This document shows, piece by piece, positions 47,480-60,918 of a stretch of DNA of 64,000 nt (the first letter of the stretch is position 1; the number at the start of each line of letters is the position of its first letter). Under the pieces are notes generated by a model. That model searched no databases. It was not told the DNA's origin and saw nothing but the letters and a program-made list of their open reading frames with translations. The stretch is from Thunnus maccoyii. Lineage: Eukaryota; Chordata; Actinopteri; Scombriformes; Scombridae. The DNA lies in assembly GCF_910596095.1 (NCBI RefSeq), contig NC_056554.1, forward strand, positions 8,910,001 through 8,974,000, in the 5' to 3' direction. The position numbers and the translations under genes are program-made.

Positions 47480-50400
47480 TTGGTTGCTACGTGGACGGAG
47501 CAACAGGCCGGCTGTAGCCTGTGAGTTGAGTTTGCCTTGAAAAAGGGCTGAGTTATGATGAATCCACCTGAATCCTGCCCTTTGTCTGCACACGAGGGTT
47601 CACCCACCTGTTTCACAGGATGTAGGCAAATATCAGCTTTCTAGACATTTTTATTTGGAAAAATATTTAATATTAGTAAATATTACAAATATATTAGTGT
47701 CTTAATCAATTCCAATTTTCAAAACTGGGCACAAATGAAGCATTACATGAACTCAAATACTTTATTTCATTCAGAGAAAGTCTTGGTTTAACCTTTTTGT
47801 GGTGTAAGGGCCAAAGAAACATTTTTAACATTAGCTTATTCTTGATTAGAGTAAATTTTAAATTGAATACAACCATGCAGTTGAAATATAGGTGCACGAA
47901 GAGGAGTTCATACTCTAACACAAATTGTACCATCTACTATACAAATTTACACCAATGACTATATTTTATATCATTTAACAACTACAAGTCCCTTGAAGCT
48001 TTGACTGTATGCTAATGATGGTTTTAAATCTTTGTTTAAATGACGAGAATATTTGTTTAAATGTTACTATCCAGTACATTAATAGATAGCGTGTTTTTAT
48101 CATATCTTACATCCCTCATGAATCTTTATAAAGGCAAATCCTTATCTTAAAAGCTGAAGCGTGGGTAGCATTTTCAGCACAATTAACACATGAAACATGA
48201 GGCAGAAGCATGAATATGGAGTCTTGTGGTTTGATCTGAAAAGCACTGGTTTCCAAAATTGTGTCCTGGGACCCTTGTGTGCCAAATCGAGAAGGTGTAG
48301 GGGTCTGCAGTAAAATGAAGCATTATTAGTGGTTGGCATATGTGAAAATATTCAAGAATAGCTGCTGAGAGAATGAAATTCTGGTGCCTTTCATCTACCA
48401 CAGGCATGTAATTATCAGCACAAAGATCAGTATCTCAGATGGATGTCTAAAACAAATCAAAACAGACGTTTGTGGTCCTCTGCACGAGGAAGGGAGGAAG
48501 CCCAGGTTAACTGATCCAATATGTCTCATCTTACTGTATCGGTGTGTGTAGGCCTATCCATGTCTACATTTGGCAGATAAAACACTGACCACAGTTGTTT
48601 GGCTCATCAGTAGTTTATCCCCAATCAAACACGGTCTCAACAGAAATTTTCTCTCAGTAACTGGATCTGCAACCTCTTACCCCCAGCAGCTCTGCTGGCT
48701 GAGGGTAATGGAATCCAGTGGACGAGAGAGTGCTTTCCTCCAGTCACATGGGGAGAACTAGATATGCCTCAGAAAAAGTCACATGCTTTAGCTAGTGTTA
48801 CTGCCTTTGTGGATGCAGGCATACTGTGTAAAGTGCTGGATAAGCAAGGCCTTTGTTTAAGTTCTGTGCAAAAGGCACTGATGTTAGCGCAGGATAATAT
48901 TAAGCATTCAGGTCATTAAATGCATTTTATCACGGTGTGACAACAGATCAAGGTAATTTTAGCAGATTTAATGTCAAGAAAGGCGGCACTATCAGTCTCG
49001 AGGAAGAAAAAAATAGTTTCTAATCTAAGGCATGGACACCACAGTCCAGAAATGTGTAACATCAGCAGTCATTATGACAGTGTTTTAATGAGGTTTGAAC
49101 CTAAATTTATGTTGATTCCACAGTTTCTGAGAAAGCAAAGCATGCAGACCTAGTAGCCTACATTTTATACTGTATCATAAAAACTTAACAAGCAGGGAGG
49201 CATATAAATAGTAAAATTATGCAGGTCAACCAATAAAGTGGAAAAATAATAGTAAGTGAAAAGTTTTCATATCCTGAACAAGTCTGTAGTTTTGAGTGTG
49301 AACTTCACTGGAATATTTAAACCTCAAATTCAACATGTATTTGCTGTACAATGGAATAAGGAAAAAAAAACATGGTGACTGAAACTTGTCTCACTAGTGC
49401 CCTGATTCTTATCTGTTGACGCCATCATACTTTGCAACAATGTGGGTTAACCAAGGAGCCTCAATGAAAATAAAGTAGCACTATGTGATATTACTGCAAT
49501 GCCTACAGCTGACAGTAAAAACATATATACAGCAGCAGAATCAGGGCAATACAGTGATATATTTAGTGATGGGAACAACATTAATTCACACATAACCAAT
49601 ATTAACAAGTGAACTGAGATTCTTAAACCTAAAAATCTTACAGGAACCAGGTGGCATGTTACGCTAAGAAGATAATAAAAAAAACATTGTAATTGGTATA
49701 CTTATCAATATATACTTATCAAGAGGATTTTGTTTAGTGATGAATGTAAATTACAATTAAGTTTGTTAACTTTGCTTTTTTCCTGAGTGTCCCTAAAGTT
49801 CAGAGTTCAGGGAGAAAGCCCTCTCTGAACTCATGCATGAAATAATACCCTGCAACTAAAAGCTCAGGAGACGTTCCGTGTTTACAGCAGCTGGGAGATC
49901 AATCCGTTTGTTGTTGTCAGTGCTAAGATGTCTCCCTGCGTCTCTGTTGCATTTTGCCGTTATATTATCTTTGCTTTTCCGTGTACTGCAACTTGTGTCT
50001 CTGTAACATTCTGCGCTCCAGTTATGCAGACCAGAGCTTGATGCAAATTTGTGATCTCTATTGAATTTCACCGGTAAAAAGAACTTCAAAATGGAAATCT
50101 TAAAACCTTTCCTTTGAGAGCTATCATGTTTCTTTGTGTAGCAAACATCTGGTGTACAAAGACTTTAAAAGAGTGAAGAGCAGGCTACAGTAATGTCAAG
50201 CACCTCTGCGTTTTGACCTTCACTCCCTGTTGGTAAGGCAACCAAAATCTACTTGTGAATTTGCTCCATGTGCCAGCTCTTGTTTCTCCGGATGAGGCAA
50301 AAAGATAAAACGTGTTGTGTTTCAGGTTACTAATCCATCGTAGTTCAAACGAACCCTCTGTTAAGAAGGCTGGTATGCCAGGCTGGCACCACTCTCTGCT

Positions 50401-52940
50401 CAGTAAAACGTGCTACCTCGCTCCCCCCATGAAATTTAACAACAGGAGTCTTTTTGCTGAGTTGCATTTCTCTGCCATGGGAGATAGATGGTTGCATGTG
50501 CAGGAGTATTCCTTGTGCATGCCAGAGGCTTGCTAGTCTTGCACATAGCTGACATGTCTTTAAATGAGGGAGTAAAGTCCTTCAAGTAAAAAATAAGTTT
50601 TTTCTTTGTTACAGTAAGCAGACAAAATACTTTCATGGTTATCACTTTCTTACTCCTTTATACCTGATAAATATTGTCTCTGTTTTCTTGTTGTGCTTTA
50701 TCCATTTAATACAGATCTCCATCATCTCATGTAGTACTGTCACTAGATTCTACATGTCCCTGCAAAAATACAAAATCCTAGTCATATTAACACCTGGTTT
50801 TAATGCATCTTTTCATTAGTGTTCCCTTCACAGTTGAAATAATTAGACTGTGACACTCCTTGAGGTACCTGGTAGCTAGGAAAGTTGTGTTGATTTGGCA
50901 CAAATTAGGCGATAAAATAGACCAAAGGCCATCTAAAGGTAAAGTACTATGAATGTGTTTATTTGACAAACATGAGGGTTCCAATTAGAGACAAAGCAAA
51001 CTTGTATCTCATTTGGGTCCTTAATTCAATAATGAGTTCAAACAGAGCCATAACGTGTTCGTCTTTAGCTGACATCTAAATCCTGTCCTTGACGAATTAT
51101 GGGTCAAAAGGGCTTTGATGTGTCAGTTTTATGAATTCAAACCAGTTGACCCCATTTTCTTATGGACATTTTATGTAAGTCACTTCCTCGAGAGCAAACC
51201 GCTAAGGCAGCAATTTTCATTATGCTAAACTGTCCAATCTGCTGCAAACATATCAGATTTAGAGATCGACTATGTGAAACATACCTCCATTAGTGAAGCA
51301 TACAGGAGTTTTCAATAAATGAGATTGCTGCCTTACAAAGGCGACATTCAGCCAGTTTCAGTTATGTAACAAGAGAAAAAAGGCACTCGATTGAAATGAA
51401 ATCTAAGGGCAACATTTATATTGATTTTTTTGCCGTCAGAGGTTTAACGTGCTTTAAAAGAGAAAGTGAAAACATCTTGAAAATGGAAAAGTAGCTATTT
51501 GACCTAAATAGTGAGATAAAACACTGTGAGGGGAAAAAGTCTGGCATGGCATCTTGAATGTAATTCAGCCCATGCCACAGGTGGTAAGGCATTATACTTG
51601 TGTGTGATGGGCTTTCTGCCAATCTGCTCACTGTCTGATTGGTGGAAATGTGCCCACAGTCAAAGCTGTTACCCAGTCTCAGCTTACAAAGGCCACAGAG
51701 ATAGAGCCAGAGTGTGAATCAGTTCAAAATGGAGGTCACAACAACAAAATGGCAAAAGCGTCTTTTTATTAAGTCATTTGAATCGATGCAGGTATTGTTC
51801 CTTTAATAAAACGTCAGCGTGGAAAGATTCGATGACACAGTTTTGGATTTCTTATGTACTGTATGAAAATTATGCTGTGAATCAAGCAGGGACACGGAGT
51901 GAGATTTTAGCATTGGTGGCCTATATCTCACTCCTCTGTCAACAACCTCATGAAACCCCTCTGCAATAAACACTTGCGTAAGAACTGGAGGCCAAAGAAT
52001 TGAGCTCCCTTGTGTTGTGTTGACAGTCTGCTCCCCCCAGTGGCGAATCACTGCACTTACACCCAGTGGAGGTCATGGGTTGCATAAAACATATTATTCC
52101 CAAATTTCCTGCCATCATAAAGACAAACATGATTTTTAACAGGTTTTTCATCAGGCTACGCAGGTATGATTACTGGGTTTGTTGAAGTCCCACAGACACA
52201 TAAGAAGAGCAACTAAAAATAAATTTAAAAGGTTATTTGTTGAAGTCTAATAGAACAGTCAATATCATTTCACAGCTAAAATGATTCATTTATTTCTATA
52301 TTACGTTTAGTGTATTTTTATAAAATTGTTGAAAGGTGTATTCCCTATAAATATCTAATCGAGCAAAATATGTGTTTCAGTAAACCAACTAAAGATCCAA
52401 GATAAATTTAAGATTAAATTTTATGCATTGAGGCTGAATAACAAAACATTTTGTCATGATTTATTAGAGGTTTAATTCTTGCCATAAAACAGTTCCAGTG
52501 TCTTTAGATTACAATCCTCTGCATCAACTGTGCTTTTTTCTTGTGCTTGATGCAAAAATACACATTCAAAAACACCTTTACTGCAGATTCTCACTACTTT
52601 GAGTTTAGCCACATGCACAAACCAAATTGCCTGTGGATGTGCAGTATTGTCACGAGAGGAAAGATTGTTGGCTTCAAAAAAAATTCCAAGTAGAGAACAC
52701 TGATGGAATAATATTTAGCTACCTCCTTTTAAACAAAACTTTATAAGATACATAGAAAAACAGGAAAAAAAACATCTCACACCTCATAAAGGTCTGTTCT
52801 TTCAGTGACAAAGGACAACAATACAACTCTATGCAATCACAAAATAATGCCATCATAATCTGTAAAACAATTCAAGGCAAATAAATGATGTGTAACAAAC
52901 CAACCAAAGCATATGATAATTATAAAACTATGCAATTAAC
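47480..52940. other. Intergenic region between ddit4l and emcn
   Basis: About 5.4 kb, AT-rich, with no convincing exon, RNA gene or complete repeat that I can identify on either strand. Open frames here are short and show no family signatures. Confidence 0.55.
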
Positions 52941-52945
52941 AGTGA

Positions 52946-52951
52946 TTTATT
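52946..52951 (-). terminator. Poly(A) signal AATAAA for emcn
   Basis: AATAAA on the minus strand, about 410 bp after the proposed emcn stop codon. It is the nearest good signal. Confidence 0.45.
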
Positions 52952-53359
52952 ACATCCAATATTGTTGGATCCGAGGTCAGTGCACTTTACAGAAAATGTG
53001 TTTTGTGACACAACATGTCTTTGTCAATAGTATACTGAAGTAAAAGTTTGTAAAGATTAAAAATGGATTTACTGTATTCCACAGGCAGTGATTCACCTGC
53101 TTACAGAGTATTGCTTATGCTCTCAATTCGAAGAGTTTTAAGTCTTTAGGAACTTTTGTGATTGAGAATAAGTTCACTTCTCATTGTCACAGTCACAAAA
53201 ACACTGCTTTTAGAATACAGAATCATACATAAAACTGCTGTTCAAAATGTTTCACAAAATTCACAAAAAAATTTAAAAAAAATCTGTCATCTAAACAGTT
53301 TCCTCCAGAACATCACCGCGTGGGCGACACTTGTGAATCATCCACTGGTCGCCTTCATT

Positions 53360-56300
53360 TTATCTTGCAGCAGCTGAAACATAGATAGAGAAACATAGAG
53401 ATTGAATAGATCTAAATAATTCTCTGGGGTTGGTGTCTTGTATTTAAGCTTTTCCTTTTTTTTTTTCCTTCCTGCAACGATGAAACACTAGACGGCAGTG
53501 CTGCATTGACTATGTAGAGTAAGGGCGAGTATGTGACCCTGGTTATGAGGTGAAAATGTAAAAAACTGGTTGAAAACCAAATCGCACGATTTCCTGAAGC
53601 CAAGCGTCATATAAATGTATTGAATCATCATATTAAATTTAATTTTTAGGACCGATAAGCTTATTTTTTCTGGTGTAATTGCTGATAAATAACATTAATT
53701 CAAAAAAGAAGCTGTTTTTGTTATTGAGCTTTTAGCTTGAGCGTGGGATTGTAAGGTTTTATCTGTGTAGAGTACAGTATGTGGGGAACAAGTTTGGCAG
53801 TCAGATAAGAATTTATAAAGCTGCAATCCAAAGAAATCCAGTAGTCTGTAACAACGTAAACACTTTCTTCCTCAGCAAAATTCCAAAAGCATGACTCCAT
53901 TTCCCTCCGAAGCTCACAGTCAAGTCATCTAGGCCCGATTGTATTAGGGAAGGAAGGCAGGATATTTAGTGACCAAGTTTTTTTTTTATGGGTGGAGGTG
54001 TAGGGGTATAGAATGTGTGTATAAACCCCGTATGACACATATGCTCACACGTGCATGTGCACATGCATTCACTCCACCAACACACATGCCCACAACGTCT
54101 GGGCCACATTGACATTTACTGGCTGCACAATAGCTGCCGTCCAAAATAATCTGTGTTTATGTTAGGAAGTCCCTATCTTTCAAGCCCTGCTGCTTGTTCG
54201 AGGGCGGGGGCGCGAAATCACAGGAAACACCTTCTGTTGCCCAGCAAAGCCCAAAAGTCCATACAGCACAATGAGATATTAAAAGCCAGTAACTTCCCTG
54301 GAATAATTGCAAGTTTGTGTCTGGAGAAACAGCTTTACCAAGTAATGGAAGAATGCAAAAACAGAAGGAACTTGGAAGGAGCTCTTGCAGGAAATAGATG
54401 GAAGGCAGCTCACCATTTTCTTCACCGCCTGATGACTTAACTCCGAGGAGCATGACACCATCTTTGGTGCTTTCAGGTCTGCTTTGGAAAGATGCACTGC
54501 AGAGAGTTCAGGAGACAAAAGGGGTGAATGCTTTGGTTGTAAATGCACATTTAAAATACAATCCATTACATGACGCAAAGTTTAAACTTACTTCTCAGTT
54601 CCACTATCAATGGTTTCTGTTGAATAGAAGAGAAGAGCTCATTTAGGGGCTGAAATATGTATCTTTTCATTTAAATGATGTATAAGTGAGTTATCTGTGT
54701 GTACCTGTGTGATCGTGGGCCTTCTTGTATTTGAATTTGAGGATGATGGCAGCAGCAGCTCCAACCAGGAGGACAGGCAACAAGATCAACCACAGCCTTT
54801 TGTCTGAGGGTAAAACGGGAGGAGATCGTCAACAACATCAATCCAGTTTGACTTGTCTGTTGAGCATAAAATGTCACTGGTAGACAAGCGATGAAGCAGT
54901 TGACCTTAAACTACAGCATACCAATCAAACCAATCACTTTAACATCATAGTCTCCACACTGCAGGGCCTCAATCCATGGATATGATCACTAAAGGTTAAT
55001 TTTTCTTACTTTAAAGGGCTGCAACTGCTTCATTATTGGTCTTAATTTTGACGAAATCCCCAATTAGTGTTAGCATGGTACAGTATGATATGATTACTTT
55101 TTCTTTAAAATGTTGAACTTGCAATAACTGATTTTGTGACCCCTTTCACATATAAGGAGTCACTGTTAGATCATTTTAAAACCTCCATCTTTGAGCACAC
55201 CCAGCGAACAAGAGCAGAGTACAGTTTAGTACATTACCTGATTTGGGGGGAGCCTTCTCATCACTGCCAGTCTGAGAACCTTTTGAAATAATGTGTTTTT
55301 TGATTAGCTTCCTGTCCCTTGTTAGTGAACAGTATGATTGAGAATGATTCATTATTTAATATGACTTCTTCAGTATAACTTACCAGCACCTTTCTCTTTA
55401 GCCATTTCATTCCCATTTCCTACCTTCGATGGACTGGTGCTAGGCGGAGGGGAAGTCTTAGGGCCTTCTGGGCCTTCAGAGAAGAACAAACATATCAGCA
55501 TTTTAAATGTTATATTTAATCTCTTTCATTTAATAATTATTCCAATTTTAGCCTCATTTCCCATAAGGTTTGCTTCAGAAATGAAAGAGTTACTGTTCTT
55601 AAACTATGAAAATAGAATTATCCAATCAGATTTATTTTTGTTGTTGTCTCTGGGAAGAGAAAGGGTTAGCTGGCTCACTCATTAGTTAGGACTCATTCAT
55701 TACTGTGTTTGTTCAGAAAGTGACAGGTGAATTAACCAATTACATTTTGATTTATAGTGGATGGGACCAAAAATTATCCCCTTGGCCTTCCCAAAGACAA
55801 TATTTTTTTGGCTTCCTGAAGCTGAGACTAGCTCGCTGCACATGCTGTAGTTATGTTCTTAATGTATTAATTCAAGGCCCCCTTATAGTGTTGTTTGTTT
55901 GGAAATTTTGTTGGGAAAACTCTGCTAGCTTTGCCATTTCTTTATGGGATTTCCCATTGTATTAATATGTTGTTAGCATCATACTAAGCGAGTATTAGTG
56001 TCCTGTCAGCCAGTCCAGCTGGAAACCTATTTTCAAATAGTAGTGCATTTATTAAAGCTCTGAGTAGCAGACCAAATAAGTTTGGAGACAAATGTATTTT
56101 TCTTTTATTTATACATGAATAATAACAGCACACATGACTGTAGTTTTGTTTGTTTGTTTATTTGAGAGAGAGCTGCAAGCCTCCTCCTGCTGATTTTAAC
56201 AGATTTCTAACAGAGATAATTTTAGCTGAAGGCCCAGCTATAATAGTCTCAGTTCAAGGTAATGCTATCATATTGAAATTAATAAAGATATACAAATATG

Positions 56301-57591
56301 AGAAGTCAGTCAAGATTGTTACAGTTACAGAGTTCAGAATAAGTTTGTAAGATTGTAAATGGTTTATGGTTTTACATGGTTACATGGTTGCCTGTACATT
56401 GTCATGGATGTGTGAAGCCATTAGAGTAAATGTATCCACCTCACAGACAGTGTTGACTAAAGAGGATGTTTGTGATCATATGTCATATTATGTTGGCATT
56501 ACATTTTTATCTATGAATGTAAATACATAAATATAAAGAAAATGATAATTAGAAAGAAGGGCTTGTTCTCTACAAGACAAAACATGTAATGTAGTGTATA
56601 TGACTGACATACTGTACCTGTGGCATTAGTAGTTGTATCTGCAGGAAATAAAGATCAGCATATCTCAATTTTAGTTAAACTTTAAATACTGTTTATGTCT
56701 ATATTTTACTCATGAATATAATGTTTTTTTAATTAATTTGACTTGCTTATGATTTGATTTAATTTTGTACATACCATTTGATCCTTGTGCAGGGTTGGTG
56801 TCATCTGGTCCTAACAAAATTTAAAGTAGTTTTAATAATGCTGTCAACACATTTGAAAAAGATTACATCAATCACTCACTGGCGGATAAACTATGATAAC
56901 ATATTAAGTTTTACAAGCTCTAATAATCTGTCAAACAGTAAGAAAAGTCTTAAGAAATAAAAAATTAGTACTTGTAATGATGTAATACTTGTACCAATGT
57001 CCACTTACCTGGTAACACATTTTCCTGTTCATCTGAGTGGTTTCCTGGATTTGGATGGTTAGAGGATCTTGGCTGCGTAATGTTAGTTTGCTCTTTAGCT
57101 ATTAAAGTTAATAAAGAAAAGAAAAAAAAATCTCATGTAAATTTAACAAATCTCCATCAGTAATGATATTGCTAATTATGATGATTAATAATTATTATGA
57201 CTCTGATAAATTGTTTTTTTTGACTCATCCTCCAGGTCTGCAGCATTTTTATGACCCAAACTTTTGACGTGCTTCACTTTACCACCATCAGGCCAACTTT
57301 GCAAAAGCATTTTTTTTTTTTTTTGACACAGATAGAGTTTATTTAAGTGCCCAAATAATCTCTGTCACACTTCACTATAACATACCGCTGTGTATCTCCA
57401 CCAAACCAATGAAAAACAAAGATTGCATAAGGTATTCAAGTCTGACTTTCAGCACCTGGTGGAGGAGTGCTCACAGTCTTCTGGTCTGGTGATGCTGGTG
57501 GAATTGAGGAAGATTGCTTCACAGTTGTTATGGCTGGAGACACAGCTGTTTTGGGGGGAAAAAGGGAAAATACCTGTTTTCAGAACAATGG

Positions 57592-57664
<73 letters not shown>

Positions 57665-60600
57665 ATATCTATATATCCATCCATCCATCCATCCTCCAAC
57701 CTTTTGTTGTTGATATGATTGTTGTTGCTTCTGTTGTTGTTGGTGTTGTAGCTGGTGTTGCTGCTTGTGTTGATGCAGGAGGTGTCGTTGCTGTTGGAAT
57801 GCAAAAAAAAAGAGAGGCATTGAAATAAAAAAAAAGGGTTGCGTAAGTAAGTTAGTGTAGAAAATAAACTCTGGTCATGCTGTCACCGGAATCAAACAAT
57901 CACTGTTATTTCAACAGAGGAATCTGGGCTACACGACAACATGCAGGATTGTATAAATCTAAATTTACACTCTGCCCCACCCTGCAGTTCCCACAGCAGT
58001 TTGTCTACTGTGAAAAAAAATAGATAAATTCTTTTATTTATTCTCATGATGTCTCATGATTCTTCTCAAGACTCATATATCTGTTCATTAAATATGAAGC
58101 TATACTAGCCGCAGTCTCAGTCCAAAGATAACAAAATTCGGTTGTTTAATCAGTTAAAAAAACTAAAGTATAAAAATGACAATTAGGAGTTTTAAAGGAC
58201 CAGTGTGTAGGATTTAGTGGGATGTAGTGGTGAGGTTGCAGATTGCAACCAACTGAATACCCCTCCCTTCCCAAGCATGTAGGAGAAACTACAGTGGCTG
58301 CGAAATTGGCAAAAAACGTGAACAGCCCTCTCTAGAGCCAGTGTTTGGTTTGTCTGTTCTGGGCTACTGTAGAAACATGGCGATGCAACATGGTGGGCTC
58401 TGTGGAACACACACTGGTCCTTTAAGAGAAGTTACGTGCCAGACGATTTCTTGGTTAGGAGCAGTTGCCAGGCAACCAGCTGAGACTCCAGGAAGTTAAT
58501 GCCCCTGGTTTCAATTTTTGTACAAATTAAACAACTGAGATATAACATGTTAATTACTGAGGTTTACAGCTGCTGGTGGGCGGCGGCATGCTAGCTGTTT
58601 CCCCCTGTTTCCAGTCTTAGTGCTAAGCTAAACTGCTGTAGGCTGTAGCCTTATATTTAATGCACATATAAGAGTGGTATCAATCCTCTCATCTAATTCT
58701 CCACCAAAAGGAGAAAAATTAATTTCACAAAATGTTGAACTATTCTTTTAATGCTTCACTCACTTTGTGGCTTTACTGTTGGTGCTGATGTTGTAGATTT
58801 GTCCACTTTTTGCTGTTTGTCTGTTTCATCTGAACCTTCTGATGAAACTGTAAAGCAGAAACACAACTGTGACATGTCACACCACAACCATGGAGCTTGA
58901 CTGACATTTTAAAATAGCATGTTTTTATGTTACAGATGAAATCAGCGATCACATTGCTCCATTCACAACTGTATCAAAGATGTCTTTACTGATTGCTTTA
59001 GACTAACGTTGTGCTCACAGTCACTGGACACTGGGATCACTAAACCATCCTGCTGACTCTTACGCTCTACATCCTTACTGTCTGAGTGCAATATTTAAAA
59101 CTTGTGTTATCTAGGAATTAAAAATGCTCCCATCATGAAAACACCAGCATACATTTGCCTTTGTAAAACATTTCCTCAGACAGATTCTCTATTTTAGGTT
59201 CACAGATGCTTATTTGCATTATTCCTGTTTGGCACGGCTTTAAAGGCCAGTGTCTGAGACAGAGGCTTGCCCTTGCTCCAAGTGTCAGACTGAGGATGAG
59301 AAGTCAAGATAGTGGTGGCGGTCGTGGTGTGTTGAGGTGGATATCCTCTGCTTGAAGCACCGCAGCAGTGTGAAGCTGCATCCTGTCCCAGACACACTAT
59401 TGTTGTCCCCCTGACCTGTGCAGCCAGGCTTCCTGTCTTCACCGCTGTCAGCTGTGACTACATTCAACATATTTCACACCAGAGCGCTCGCTGAACGGCT
59501 GAACTGCACGTTTCAGCACAGACCACATGCAGCTCTGTCTGGCTTTATGAGTGTTAGTAGCTAGAAGACTAGATGAACTCTTCATGCCATGAGAAATCCA
59601 AGTCAAGTCTCAAGTTCTTTACAGTAAGTCATTTAAGACATGTCCAAGTCACTTCTCAAGTCCATTAAGTAATGCAAGACACGTCCAAGTCAAGCCTCAG
59701 GTATTTTACCACATGTGTCAAGTCTGAAGTCCATTAAGTAATGCAAGACAAGTCAAACCTGAGTCATAAGTATTTTAGAGCAAGTTATAAGTCAAATTTT
59801 AAGTCCTTTAAGTCATTTGAGACAAGTCCAAGTCAACCTTAAATCAATTACAGACAAGTCCAAGTCAAGTCTGGTGTATTTTGGAGCAAATCCAAATTCT
59901 ATCTAAAAAAAACCTAAAAAAACAACCAAATCAAGTGCAAGTCTGGGCTCAAGTACTTTTATTGCACATATCGAGTCCTTTAAGTCACTCTAAACAAATC
60001 CAAGTTAAGTCTTAAGAATTTTGGAGTAAGTCTCAAGTCTCAAGTCCTTTAGCTGCTTCAAGTCAAATCTTTAAAGCCTCTGAATGCAGACCATTATTTT
60101 ATACAGATTTTTATGTGTATTAAAACTGTTTTCTACATAGCTGAGACTAAGTCCTTTCACTGTATAGTCTAATAATTAGGGTGTAGTATATAAGTACAGC
60201 CTCCACTCCTCTTCAGTCTGATTTAAGTCCAAGTTTCAAGTCTGTTTTTTGTCTGCACATAATATACAAACATATTAGACGGCCAAGCTTAAAACTAATT
60301 ATTTTTTCTTTTTCTTCATATTGGTTTTCTTTATATGCTGTGGAGAAAAAAAAATTGTAAAACTGTCTCTGTTGGGTGAGCAGCGGGCAGGGTGAGGGTG
60401 TTTCCTCCAGATGTTTACTGCTAAACGCTGGAAGTAGATTTGTTGCCAGTTGGGACGTTTTGGTCTCAGGACAATGATCTGTTTTCTCTGTGAGAGAGGG
60501 GGCAGCTTGGTTCCCACTGGCTATCTGCTGTTAGATCACCTATCTGGTCAGTGCAGGACAGATAAAAGTTATTTTCCCTCTCCACAAGAAAAACAAACAA

Positions 60601-60866
60601 ATAAATCAGAGCCACCCCCTTTTTTTTTTGTTGCTTTGCTTCAACCAGGAGACAGTCATTTGTCACTTTGGCACTTGAGATCCCTCATTTCTGAGGTTTT
60701 GATTGATGATTTCTTATGTTCATAATGAAAAAAGAAATTCTGCCTTCACTTTGACTAAATCTAGCAAAAATAACAAACTACTTGCAAGTTTTTCTTTCTT
60801 GTTAGTACAAATGGTCTGCAATAAAAGCAGGGGACAATTGAAGACATGCACGCCCACAGATGCACA

Positions 60867-60918
<52 letters not shown>

